From assembly GCF_009720675.1 (NCBI RefSeq), contig NZ_WNJO01000009.1, positions 35,045 through 99,044 of the forward strand: a DNA stretch of 64,000 bases. Direction: 5' to 3'. The notes under the pieces were generated by a model. The model made no database searches. It was not told where the DNA came from and was given only the letters and a program-made list of their open reading frames with translations. The DNA comes from Secundilactobacillus folii (GTDB lineage Bacteria > Bacillota > Bacilli > Lactobacillales > Lactobacillaceae). The translations under genes were made by a program, and so were the position numbers. Below are positions 35,236 through 42,907 of this stretch, in pieces; position 1 is the stretch's first letter, and each line of letters starts with the position of its first letter.

Positions 35236-35300
35236 TTAAGTAATTTTAAGCTCCATTTAAGTTCCCGCTTGTATATTAAGCATTGTACCAAACGTACAAT
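35236..35300 (+). promoter_or_regulatory. Regulated promoter: TTAAG direct repeats, TATATT, inverted repeat
   Basis: TTAAG at 35236, 35246 and 35257, then exactly 10 bases, then TATATT (35272-35277), then 5 bases, then the perfect inverted repeat ATTGTAC-CAAAC-GTACAAT (35282-35300). The same arrangement with the same distances is found at 41998-42072. Direct repeats spaced about one helical turn before a -10 box are typical of OmpR/PhoB-family activator sites (inference). The inverted repeat lies at the predicted transcript start and could be an operator or an RNA hairpin. Confidence 0.65.
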
Positions 35301-35530
35301 ATTTCTATTTCCCCAAATAGACTAATATATGCTTTCTCCTCCCTAGAGAGCAGGATGTCGCTTTCCCGGCGGCATCAACCCAATTGTATCAGGTATCCCA
35401 AATGCTTGGTACTTTCCTAAACTATTCTTCCTATTCTCCCAAATACGAAGACAAGCGGTTGGCACGCGCAGTCCCCTAACTGGCGTGTCAACGAGAAAAC
35501 ACCGCAGCCATTGGTTGCGGTGTTTTCTTT
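35284..35530 (+). ncRNA. Candidate structured small RNA
   Basis: Transcription from the promoter just upstream would give a roughly 245-base RNA ending at the terminator 35494-35530. Possible hairpins are CCAAATGCTTGG (about 35398-35409) and GGCACGCGCAGT / ACTGGCGTGTC (about 35460-35488). The only frames inside are very short (for example 18 codons from the ATG at 35352) and without a ribosome site. An RNA product or a leader peptide RNA is the simplest reading. Confidence 0.45.
35494..35530 (+). terminator. Strong terminator
   Basis: GAAAACACCGCAGCC, a 3-base loop and GGTTGCGGTGTTTTC are followed by TTTTGG on the plus strand. It closes the candidate RNA; no protein gene ends here. Confidence 0.85.
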
Positions 35531-35962
35531 TGGTCTTATTAGTTTGATGCGGATAAGACCGTTCAGTCGATCTTACGGGCTCATAGGCAGGGAGCGAAAA
35601 ATAATCAACCTTCTGAAAGCCCTTATTCAAAAGCCCTTTGTATCCAGCAGCTGCGCAATCAAACGTCTATCAGGGATTTTTGACAATCTATTTTTTATAT
35701 AATTAACATGCCAAGGGTACCAACACAATTAGACAATTTAAAAGTTGAATATGTTTATGGATTCCATTCTAAAGTACCCATCTTCATTATTTTGTAGGCT
35801 GCACTTCTTGTCGAATTAAATAACAATGCAACGCTAGCACATGCTAAAATAACCTAAGAAAATCTGCCAAAACAAAAACATTTAATCTTAGCTTGTCATC
35901 GTCCTTTTGGAAGAATGTCGCTACGATATTTGTTTCAAGCCTATTAGGAAGGAAAGTTTACG
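35531..35962. other. Intergenic stretch with a small hairpin
   Basis: About 430 bases. GATAAGACCG and CGATCTTAC can pair at about 35552-35580. No credible coding frame. The ribosome site AGGAAGG at about 35947 belongs to the next gene. Confidence 0.4.
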
Positions 35963-36187
35963 ATGTTGAAAATATACTTCAAAGAGCTATTATTCGATCT
36001 CGCAATGATGTTTATCTTGGCTATCGTTTTAATTTGCATAAAAGCTATCTATGATTGCGCAGTGAGCGGGCATCTTTACCTAGTGGTATACGGTAAATTG
36101 TTCGTGAATAACATGATTGGATGCGCAGTATTCTTTGCTCTGCTTGAATTTATTTCGGTGATTCGGAAAAACCGTAAAAGTAAATGA
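35963..36187 (+). CDS. Small two-helix membrane protein
   Basis: A 74-residue protein with AGGAAGG upstream. Helix 1 is about 10-32 (LLFDLAMMFILAIVLICIKA) and helix 2 about 47-66 (NNMIGCAVFFALLEFISVI), followed by a basic tail. It is of the kind often found near bacteriocin or envelope-stress genes, but no family is recognised. Transcribed alone on the plus strand. Confidence 0.6.
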   Translation: MLKIYFKELLFDLAMMFILAIVLICIKAIYDCAVSGHLYLVVYGKLFVNNMIGCAVFFALLEFISVIRKNRKSK

Positions 36188-36472
36188 TTATATTTGCTTA
36201 GCGTTGAAAGTTAATATTTACTTAAAGGAACATTTAGATTTTGGTAAATTCATTTGCGGGTCTAATCTGTGCTCTCTTAAAGAAAGCACAGTTAATTTCA
36301 GCTAGGTTAGTAATCGTAAGCGATTTTTTAAGTTCTCTAGTCATTGATGTTCACTGGAATACCCCACTCGTAGTATATTAGTCGTTGTCAAATTGCTATC
36401 AACACAAATATCGTAGCAATATTAAATTCTTAAAAATATCTTCCCCACATGCACCATCTTCAAAATACAGAA
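36188..36472. other. Gap without recognised features
   Basis: About 285 bases between convergent genes. A GTGCTCTCTTAAAGAAAGCAC hairpin (about 36269-36289) could terminate the small membrane protein gene. Nothing else. Confidence 0.4.
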
Positions 36473-36514
36473 AAAAGACCCAACTTCCAAACAAAGTGTT
36501 GGATCTTTCTTTTT
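36473..36514 (-). terminator. Terminator of the ketodeoxygluconate operon
   Basis: AAAGATCCAACA and AAGTTGGGTCTTT pair on the minus strand, followed by T. It lies ten bases after the stop codon of the PTS IIC gene. Confidence 0.8.
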
Positions 36515-36523
36515 CAAAAAAAT

Positions 36524-37912
36524 TTATTCCGCTTCACCCTGGCTTACCGTTCCTTCAATAGTTTCTTCTGTGGCATTCTCTTCTTTAATGATTTTCTTAC
36601 GGTTATACATCATTAATGCTAATGCTACTAATGCTATTAAGACTGGTCCAATAATATTAGCATGAACGGTACCTTCATAGACAATCCAAGCTAATGGGCT
36701 AGCTGCAAAATCGATGCTGGCGACAGAAGAAGTCCCGGCGGGAATCAATGAGCCTTGTACAATTTTGACCGCAGATGTAAAGATACCGGCTAGCGAAGTT
36801 GCTGAAAGCACTCCTAAAATCATAGTTACAAGTCCTACAATGAATGTTCTTAGTACATTCCCTTTTGTATATGGTAAAACCAGTGGAAAAATGTAAATTA
36901 AACCTGAAAGACTAGCTAATGGAAGAAATTCATTGCCTGGGATGATAACAGACAGGAATAAAATTGTGGGAACAAGAAGTAATGAACATACCAATGTCAC
37001 CGGATGCCCAATTACTAAAGCAGGAGTCATCCCAATGTTAAACGTACGACCTTTGAAACGGCGACTGATTAATTCTTGAGACCGATTGGAAATTGGTTTT
37101 AAACCCTCGATAAAGAGACTTGTAATTCTTGGAATCAAAACCATCACGGCACTCAATATAATACTTAATTGAAGCGTCTTAGCAACCGGATAATGAGCAA
37201 GGGCACCTAACAATATACCAATAATCACGCCCAGAAAAATTGGATCACCTAAAATTCCAAATTTCTTTTGTAATTTTTCAGCATCAAGATCAACTTTATT
37301 AAGACCAGGAATTCTTTCAATTATCCAGTTAATTGCCCAAGCAAATGGAATAAAAGTTACACAGAAAGCTTGTGGAATTGAAATGCCAGCAAGATCTTTA
37401 CCATAAAATTTTTCGACCATTTTCTGAGAACGATCTGCTCCAACCAATGTTATAACAAACGTTATGATAGCTGCAAAGCCACCCCACCAAAAGCTCTTAG
37501 TTGCAATCGAAACAATTGAGCCAATAAAAGCAAAATGCCAATAGTTCCACAAGTCAATGTTAAGTGTCTTTGTTGTTTTAGTCAGCAACATAATTACATT
37601 TACAGCTAAGCCTAAAGGAATAATAATAGCACCAACTTCAGTACCAAAGGCCACCGTTGAAGCAGCTGGCCAGCCAATATCTAAAGTGTGTAAATGTAAA
37701 TGGTAAATCTTAACCATTGAATTAACTGCAGGCCCTAAGTTATCTGCTAATAACTGAGTTATAACACTTAGTCCAACAAAACCTACCCCAACTGATAAAC
37801 CAGATTTTAACGATTTCCCTAACCCCATCCCCAACAAGAGACCGAAAATCAAGAAAATAATTGGCATCATGACACTAGCCCCTAGGGACATAATATAATT
37901 GATAACCGCCAT
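36524..37912 (-). CDS. PTS galactitol-family IIC transporter without IIA/IIB
   Basis: A 462-residue membrane protein of the EIIC-GAT (galactitol/GatC) family: many hydrophobic helices, GLGKSLKSGLSVGVGFVGL near residues 31-49, the conserved LADNLGPAVNSMV, IGWPAASTVAFGTEVGAIII, and GMTPALVIGHPVT. In full PTS systems this subunit needs IIA and IIB proteins; none is encoded in this operon. It is the last gene, after KDPG aldolase, KDG kinase and KduD, so the substrate is probably a uronate-derived keto sugar. It may borrow IIA/IIB from elsewhere or work as a plain carrier. AGGAGG precedes the ATG. Confidence 0.85.
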   Translation of the reverse strand: MAVINYIMSLGASVMMPIIFLIFGLLLGMGLGKSLKSGLSVGVGFVGLSVITQLLADNLGPAVNSMVKIYHLHLHTLDIGWPAASTVAFGTEVGAIIIPLGLAVNVIMLLTKTTKTLNIDLWNYWHFAFIGSIVSIATKSFWWGGFAAIITFVITLVGADRSQKMVEKFYGKDLAGISIPQAFCVTFIPFAWAINWIIERIPGLNKVDLDAEKLQKKFGILGDPIFLGVIIGILLGALAHYPVAKTLQLSIILSAVMVLIPRITSLFIEGLKPISNRSQELISRRFKGRTFNIGMTPALVIGHPVTLVCSLLLVPTILFLSVIIPGNEFLPLASLSGLIYIFPLVLPYTKGNVLRTFIVGLVTMILGVLSATSLAGIFTSAVKIVQGSLIPAGTSSVASIDFAASPLAWIVYEGTVHANIIGPVLIALVALALMMYNRKKIIKEENATEETIEGTVSQGEAE

Positions 37913-37948
37913 GAGATTTTCCTCCTATTAATTTTAAATAATCATTGT

Positions 37949-38602
37949 CTAGCCATGCATCTTATTTTGAATATGGTTATATTCATTGATGTATGCTTTG
38001 GCGTTTTTTTTGACCCCATCATAATCTCCGTGTTTTGCAGGTTTTGTCAAACCACCACCTGCACCAACAACAACAGCCCCTGCATCAAACCATTCAGCCA
38101 TATTGTCAGTATTAACGCCACCTGATGGCATTACATTTAAATAAGGGAAGGGACCTTTATATTCCGAAATAGCAACCGAACCAGCCAAAGCCCCAGGAAA
38201 CATCTTTACAACTTCTGAACCATATTTAAGTGCAGTTTGCGCTTCTGTAGGTGTGTACGTGCCTGGGACGTAAGGTACTTGATACAAATTGCAAAGTAAA
38301 GCTACATCTTTGTCAAAAGTTGGGCTGACAATGAATTGTGCCCCAGCAATGATCGCTAACCTTGCAGATGTCTCATCTAAAACCGTACCCGCTCCTACGA
38401 CAATGTTACTTCCTGTATATTTTTCAACCAGTTTAGCAATAACCATATCTGCGTGGGGCACGCTATAGGTTAGTTCAATACCAGTTATACCCCCCTCGAT
38501 AACGGCATCTGCAACTTTAACTGCTTCTTCAGCTGACTCTGCTCTTACTACCGCAACGACACCAGTCTGAATAAATTTTTTAAGCAATTCAGCTCTTTTC
38601 AT
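37949..38602 (-). CDS. kdgA: 2-dehydro-3-deoxy-phosphogluconate (KDPG) aldolase
   Basis: A 217-residue class I aldolase of the KDPG/KHG family. Motifs are VVAVVRAESAEEAVKVADAV, GGITGIELTYSVPHAD with the catalytic Glu, and VSPTFDKDVALLC. The Schiff-base Lys is in ALKYGSEVVKMFPG, and MPSGGVNTDN is the phosphate-binding loop. It splits KDPG to pyruvate and glyceraldehyde-3-phosphate. The ATG at 38602 lies 7 bases after the kinase stop codon with GGGTGA upstream; a start at 38620 would overlap the kinase. It directly follows the KDG kinase gene, its pathway partner. Confidence 0.92.
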   Translation of the reverse strand: MKRAELLKKFIQTGVVAVVRAESAEEAVKVADAVIEGGITGIELTYSVPHADMVIAKLVEKYTGSNIVVGAGTVLDETSARLAIIAGAQFIVSPTFDKDVALLCNLYQVPYVPGTYTPTEAQTALKYGSEVVKMFPGALAGSVAISEYKGPFPYLNVMPSGGVNTDNMAEWFDAGAVVVGAGGGLTKPAKHGDYDGVKKNAKAYINEYNHIQNKMHG

Positions 38603-38609
38603 ATTCTTG

Positions 38610-39575
38610 TCACCCTTCATATAAGACGTTTTGATTCATAAAATCATTTAACTCCGCGGGTGTAGGGTAACCATCATTATCACCAGGACTCATGACCGCT
38701 AAAGCACCTATTGCACAACCACGCTTAACCGCATCATCGAGTGTCTGTCCTTCTAATAACGCGGTAATTAGTCCAACGGCAAACCCATCACCGGCTCCAA
38801 CAGTATCTACAACCTTATCAGCTCTGTATCCGTTTATAACATGACTTGACTTATTCCTTTGTTTGATATAAGCCCCTTTTGGGCCAATCTTTACAACGAC
38901 AGCCTGGGTATAATCACTTTGCCGTAAGTAAAAATTAGCAATTGTTTCTGGATCACTTGAACCAACGAGAATTTTTCCTTCTTTTACACCTGGAACAACA
39001 ATAGACGCCATTTTGGCAAGTTCATTTGTAACTTCAACCATACGTGCTTGAGACTCCCAGAGTGCTGGCCGAAGATTGGGATCAAAAGTAATTAGTTTAT
39101 TTTCGGATTGAAGTTGCTGGCCAAGCTTTTTTAGAACTAGTAAATCGTTATCGGAGATGGCGGCAAAAATACCTGAAATATGAGAAATTTTAACATCATC
39201 AAGATTAATTTCAGCTAAATCTTCAATTTTATAATTAGCTGCTGCAGAATTCTTCCTAAAGTAATAAGTTGCCGGATCACCTTTGCTCACTCGTTGTTTT
39301 AAATAGAAACCTGTCCAATATTCTGAAACCTTTTTGACATACTTTATTCCGACATTGGCTTCCTGCATGGATTCTATTAGAAAATTTCCAAAGGGGTCAT
39401 CTCCAACAGCAGATACATATTCTGAGGAATGCCCCAGACGGCTGACACCAATTGCCACATTTAATTCGGCTCCAGCAGCAAACTTCTTAAATTCTTTTGC
39501 ATCTATCAAAGATCTGTCCGCTTCCTCTGATGCAAAAACCGTCATCGGTTCACCAATAGTTAAAAATTCACTCAT
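38610..39575 (-). CDS. kdgK: 2-dehydro-3-deoxygluconate (KDG) kinase
   Basis: A 321-residue PfkB-family sugar kinase: an N-terminal AGAELNVAIGVSRLG substrate region, the middle ITFDPNLRPALW, and the ATP/catalytic motif VVDTVGAGDGFAVGL with the catalytic Asp near residue 260. It phosphorylates KDG to KDPG for the aldolase encoded next. GGAGGGG stands about 10 bases before the ATG. A gap of 129 bases separates it from the kduD gene upstream, with no clear terminator, so all four genes probably form one operon. Confidence 0.92.
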   Translation of the reverse strand: MSEFLTIGEPMTVFASEEADRSLIDAKEFKKFAAGAELNVAIGVSRLGHSSEYVSAVGDDPFGNFLIESMQEANVGIKYVKKVSEYWTGFYLKQRVSKGDPATYYFRKNSAAANYKIEDLAEINLDDVKISHISGIFAAISDNDLLVLKKLGQQLQSENKLITFDPNLRPALWESQARMVEVTNELAKMASIVVPGVKEGKILVGSSDPETIANFYLRQSDYTQAVVVKIGPKGAYIKQRNKSSHVINGYRADKVVDTVGAGDGFAVGLITALLEGQTLDDAVKRGCAIGALAVMSPGDNDGYPTPAELNDFMNQNVLYEG

Positions 39576-39704
39576 TAATTACAGCCCCCTCCCTTTTAAT
39601 TTCTACATAAAGTTCCACTATATGAACATTCACACTAGAAGAAGTCCTCATATATAGCACACAATATTCTTAATAGGTCCACGCATAATTGAATTTTTAA
39701 TTCA

Positions 39705-40520
39705 CTATCTTACTAAATAGCCGCCATCAACAGGTATTACTGCACCGTTTACGTAGTTTGAAGCATTACCTGCTAAATATACGGAAATACCCATTAACTC
39801 ATAAGGTTCACCCCAGTGCCCTGCAGCAATTCTGCCTAATATTTCATCATTACGAGATTTATCAGCACGAATTGGAGCTGTATTTGCAGTCTTAATGTAT
39901 CCAGGTGCAATGGCATTAACTTGAACATTGAAAGCAGCCATTTCGCTAGCAAAAGCTTTTGTTAAACCGGCAACTCCATGCTTAGCTGCTGTATAAGAAG
40001 GAATAAACTTACCACCTTGGAATGACAGCATTGATCCAATGTTAATGATTTTGCCTGATTTTTGTTTTGCAAATTCTTTAGAAGCCGCTAATGACATGTG
40101 ATAAACAGCGGATAAATTAATTGCAATAACTTTGTCCCAATCTGAATCTTTTGAATCAAGTAACGGGTTTCGTTTAATCATTCCAGCATTATTTACCAAG
40201 ATATCAATATGACCAAATAAATCCAAAGCCTTTGAGACTACCTCGTTAGCAACTCCTTCTTTTGTTAAATCGACATCCATGAATTCAACCCTACGTCCAC
40301 GAGACTCAATCAAGTCGCGCGTTGTATCCCAACCCTCTTGACCAAAAGTTGGAATGAAAATATCAGCTCCTGCTTCAGCCATCGCTACTGAATATCCTTG
40401 ACCTAGCCCAGTATTCCCACCAGTGATAATGGCAACTTTACCTTTCAAACTGTACCAGTCCATTTTGAATTTATTAAGTGATTCAGCGTTGTGCTTGATT
40501 TCTTCTGATGATTGTGCCAT
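39705..40520 (-). CDS. kduD: 2-dehydro-3-deoxy-D-gluconate 5-dehydrogenase (KduD-type SDR)
   Basis: A 271-residue short-chain dehydrogenase. The cofactor motif TGGNTGLGQGY is at about 34-44, NNAG is near 110, and catalytic Ser and YTAAK are within SFQGGKFIPSYTAAKHGVAG, a stretch characteristic of KduD. It interconverts 2,5-diketo-3-deoxygluconate and KDG. It is the first gene of the operon; a probable IclR site lies 144 bases upstream. kduI is absent from the window, so entry into the pathway may differ from the pectin route. The N-terminal extension of about 25 residues is typical of lactobacillal members. Confidence 0.88.
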   Translation of the reverse strand: MAQSSEEIKHNAESLNKFKMDWYSLKGKVAIITGGNTGLGQGYSVAMAEAGADIFIPTFGQEGWDTTRDLIESRGRRVEFMDVDLTKEGVANEVVSKALDLFGHIDILVNNAGMIKRNPLLDSKDSDWDKVIAINLSAVYHMSLAASKEFAKQKSGKIINIGSMLSFQGGKFIPSYTAAKHGVAGLTKAFASEMAAFNVQVNAIAPGYIKTANTAPIRADKSRNDEILGRIAAGHWGEPYELMGISVYLAGNASNYVNGAVIPVDGGYLVR

Positions 40521-40663
40521 TTTTAATAGCTCCTTATTTTCTAAATTTATTTGATTAATTACTTGAAGCTTTTCAACAGGCCCTGTTGTTGTAATTTTTC
40601 CGCATACTGCTTAAGTAGCGGACGTTTGTAGTCTTAAAGGATGTATTTAAAAAGTAATACTGT

Positions 40664-40680
40664 ATTTCCATATGAGAAAT
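40664..40680. promoter_or_regulatory. Probable IclR operator upstream of kduD
   Basis: ATTTCCATATGAGAAAT, an imperfect palindrome with ATTTC/GAAAT arms. The same 16 bases recur at 41540-41556 just before the IclR gene, the only two places I see it in the window. This fits repression or activation of both units by the IclR protein. Confidence 0.65.
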
Positions 40681-40716
40681 ATCATTTCCTTTTTGACAAT
40701 ATTAATATAAAGCTAG

Positions 40717-40751
40717 CAAAAAAAAAAAGCAAGTGTAATTTTACACTTGCC
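40717..40751 (-). terminator. Terminator of the IclR gene
   Basis: On the minus strand GCAAGTGTAA and TTACACTTGC form a hairpin directly followed by about ten T. It is 15 bases after the IclR stop codon. Confidence 0.9.
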
Positions 40752-40764
40752 GGTAAATTAGTAA

Positions 40765-41523
40765 TTAAAACGCTTCCTCAATCTCATGCTGTGCTTGCTT
40801 TGCAAGCTTTAAATATTTTTCTTGATTATTCTTTGTCATTCGATATTTTGGAGCAGTAATACTAAAAGCTCCGAGTAATTGATGATTTTTGGTCAATGAG
40901 AAACCTAAACAATAAACATCAGCTTCATTTTCTTCGTTATCAGTTGAATAACCCATCTCTTTAACTTTCTGAACTTCAGTGAATAAAGCATCTGATGAAG
41001 TGATTGTATTTGGGGCGATCTTTAATAATTCCGTTTCCTGAATATACTTTCCCAGTTTTTCGACTGGCCATGCTGCTAGTATAGCCTTTCCCATTGAAGA
41101 TGAATAAAGATTCATTCTACCTCCAATTTTTGATTTTAAACTGATACTCCGATGTTGACTCTCAATTTTATCAAGTAAAACCACTGAATTACCAGAAACA
41201 ACTCCAAGATTAATTGTCTCGTCGGTGATATCACGTAGGTGGGTAAGAACAGGTCTTGCATACTGTAACAAATCGAAATCACTTGCTGCTTTATCCGCAT
41301 ACGCAATGAAATCAATGCCTAAATAATATTTCTTTTCTTCTCCAACTTTCCTCACTAATCCTAAAACGTCCATAGTATTTAAAATCTTTAAAGCTGTCGA
41401 TTTACCAATCTTAGTTCCAGCACTAATTTCCTTAAGTTCCGGCGCTTCTTTTGCCGTTAATAAGAAGTCTAAAATATGCTTAGCTTTAATCAATGATGAA
41501 CCATATAAACGTAATTCTGACAT
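40765..41523 (-). CDS. IclR-family transcriptional regulator
   Basis: A 252-residue regulator. The N-terminal winged helix is SLIKAKHILDFLL, then IGKSTALKILNTMDVLGLVR. A linker and the C-terminal GAF-like effector domain follow, with GVVSGNSVVLLDKIES, LYSSSMGKAILA, DNEENEADVYCLGFSL and GAFSITAPKYR. IclR proteins next to kdu/kdg genes (KdgR type) respond to KDG or related acids. The ATG at 41523 has AGGAG 9 bases upstream. A copy of the TTTCCATATGAGAAA site is 17 bases before the start, indicating autoregulation. Confidence 0.9.
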   Translation of the reverse strand: MSELRLYGSSLIKAKHILDFLLTAKEAPELKEISAGTKIGKSTALKILNTMDVLGLVRKVGEEKKYYLGIDFIAYADKAASDFDLLQYARPVLTHLRDITDETINLGVVSGNSVVLLDKIESQHRSISLKSKIGGRMNLYSSSMGKAILAAWPVEKLGKYIQETELLKIAPNTITSSDALFTEVQKVKEMGYSTDNEENEADVYCLGFSLTKNHQLLGAFSITAPKYRMTKNNQEKYLKLAKQAQHEIEEAF

Positions 41524-41539
41524 TATATACGCTCCTAAC

Positions 41540-41556
41540 ATTTCCATATGAGAAAC
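41540..41556. promoter_or_regulatory. Probable IclR operator upstream of the IclR gene
   Basis: ATTTCCATATGAGAAAC, identical in 16 of 17 bases to the site at 40664-40680. It lies directly in front of the ribosome site of the regulator gene, as expected for autoregulation. Confidence 0.65.
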
Positions 41557-41775
41557 TCTATATCGTAATAATATCGCATGTGATGCAAAATTAAAAGATT
41601 TTTACGTACAGTCTTTTAAACCTGAATCTAACTAGCTAAGTTCAGCTTTTACCTGTAAAATTTATTAACACGAAAAACTACTAAAACAAATATCAATTAT
41701 TTCCGCTTTGCTGTTCCGAAATCAGTTCGCGATAGCGTGAAACGGTTTGGTAACCGTCTTAACCACTCTGTGAAT

Positions 41776-41933
41776 GCAGCGGAGTGGGCACGTTCAGAAC
41801 TGTGGTGTCGGTGGCACTTAGATTTCGTTTTGTGAAATCTTAGCGCCACGCGAGACAAGTGAGATCCGGCCGACTGAAAGGAGGGCTAGCTCACTCGCGA
41901 GCCACCTCAGGCTGAACGTGCCCACGCAGCGGA
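41776..41933. mobile_element. MITE: 142-bp element with 14-bp inverted ends and 8-bp target duplication
   Basis: The element 41784-41925 begins GTGGGCACGTTCAG and ends CTGAACGTGCCCAC, a perfect 14-bp terminal inverted repeat. It is bracketed by a perfect direct repeat GCAGCGGA (41776-41783 and 41926-41933). The interior folds further (GTGGCACTTAGATTTC / GAAATCTTAGCGCCAC) and contains no gene. This is a non-autonomous transposon; the transposase that mobilised it is not in the window. Confidence 0.85.
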
Positions 41934-41997
41934 ATGAAACACCAGCCACCAAGATTACTTGATAGCTCAAAAACTGAATTTCAAAAAAATTACGAAT

Positions 41998-42072
41998 TTA
42001 AGCCGCGGTTAAGGCGCAATTAAGTTCCGATTAAGCCGGCACCGGTATATTGATACTTGTACTTAAGGTACA
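41998..42072 (+). promoter_or_regulatory. Regulated promoter: four TTAAG repeats, TATATT, inverted repeat
   Basis: TTAAG at 41998, 42009, 42020 and 42031, a strict 11-base period. Then come 10 bases, TATATT (42046-42051), 5 bases and TTGTAC-TTAAG-GTACA (42057-42072). The distances match those of the promoter at 35236-35300 exactly. It drives the microprotein gene at 42096. An OmpR/PhoB-type activator is the likely regulator (inference). Confidence 0.7.
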
Positions 42073-42095
42073 GCAACAGGAAAGGAAGCTTGCTT

Positions 42096-42185
42096 ATGAA
42101 AATGATTTTAGCAGTTGTTCCAGCTCTGTTGACGGTGGCCACAGTCGGCCTCGTCAGTTACCGAAAAAGAAAACAACGCATATAG
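42096..42185 (+). CDS. Membrane microprotein, 29 residues
   Basis: MKMILAVVPALLTVATVGLV followed by a strongly basic tail SYRKRKQRI. A purine-rich ribosome site (AGGAAAGGAAG) precedes the ATG by about 8 bases. One helix plus a basic cytoplasmic tail suggests a small membrane-inserted regulator or toxin-like peptide. Its distinctive promoter is shared only with the RNA candidate at 35.3 kb. Confidence 0.65.
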   Translation: MKMILAVVPALLTVATVGLVSYRKRKQRI

Positions 42186-42357
42186 GAGGCCTGCAAAAAA
42201 TCAATCCCCGATTCACTCCAAACTCTATTCTTCCCTAAATAGATACGCGTAACCCTTGACCCCCCCTAATCAAGAAGTTACAAAAATATTCAGTATTCTC
42301 CCAAGTACTGAATCGTACTCAATCCGTAAAACCGATTACTCCCACTTATCGGTCGAA
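42186..42357. other. 3' region of the microprotein transcript
   Basis: About 170 bases between the microprotein and its terminator. ATTCAGTATTCTCCCAAGTACTGAAT (about 42279-42304) forms a hairpin; no frame is supported. Confidence 0.4.
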
Positions 42358-42394
42358 CAACCCGCCACTCTTCCCCTCGAGTGACGGGTTTTAA
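42358..42394 (+). terminator. Terminator
   Basis: AACCCGCCACTC and GAGTGACGGGTT pair and are followed by TTAAT. It ends the transcript that starts at the TTAAG promoter. Confidence 0.8.
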
Positions 42395-42451
42395 TGTGTC
42401 TTCATACAATTTAAGTTATACTGAAATCAATCAAACATAGAAGGTGATATT

Positions 42452-42907
42452 TTGAAGATCCACATTGGCTCAGAGCCTTGGAATCACGCTGCGGCACTCT
42501 ATATTCGGATGAGCGTTTTCGTTTTAGAACGTGGTATTGCGCTGGCAGACGAATTTGATGATCAAGACGGTGCCGACCGCGTCTATGCGGTTTGCTACGA
42601 CGTCAACGGTCAACCCGCTGCTACTGGGCGGTTTCAAACCATTGATTCGACAACGATGCGTCCCGGCCGAATCGCCACACTTAAACAGTACCGCGGCCAC
42701 CACTTAGGCGCGCAGATCATTGCGGGACTGGAAAACTATGGTCGCCAGCACGGTTATACCCAATCACTGATCCACAGCGAACTGACCGCCCAGGGGTTTT
42801 ACGAACGGCAGGGCTATCACGTGGTTTCAGACGTGTACACCGAAGACGGCGTTCCCTGTGTCAACGTGGCCAAATCACTGGTTGAGACTGGTGCGGATCA
42901 GAGTTAG
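42452..42907 (+). CDS. GNAT-family N-acetyltransferase
   Basis: A 151-residue protein with the GNAT fold: VFVLERGIALADEFDDQD near the start, GRIATLKQYRGHHLGAQIIA carrying the acetyl-CoA loop (about 71-90), and a C-terminal FYERQGYHVVSDVY. It transfers an acetyl group to an unknown amine; resemblance is to the ElaA/YjcF subgroup. The start is TTG at 42452 with AAGGTGAT in front. Its end overlaps the convergent LysR gene by 33 bases. Confidence 0.82.
   Translation: MKIHIGSEPWNHAAALYIRMSVFVLERGIALADEFDDQDGADRVYAVCYDVNGQPAATGRFQTIDSTTMRPGRIATLKQYRGHHLGAQIIAGLENYGRQHGYTQSLIHSELTAQGFYERQGYHVVSDVYTEDGVPCVNVAKSLVETGADQS

Noticed and set aside
35343..35630. 95-residue minus-strand frame
   Set aside because: It runs through hairpins and a terminator, has no ribosome site, and its composition is not protein-like.
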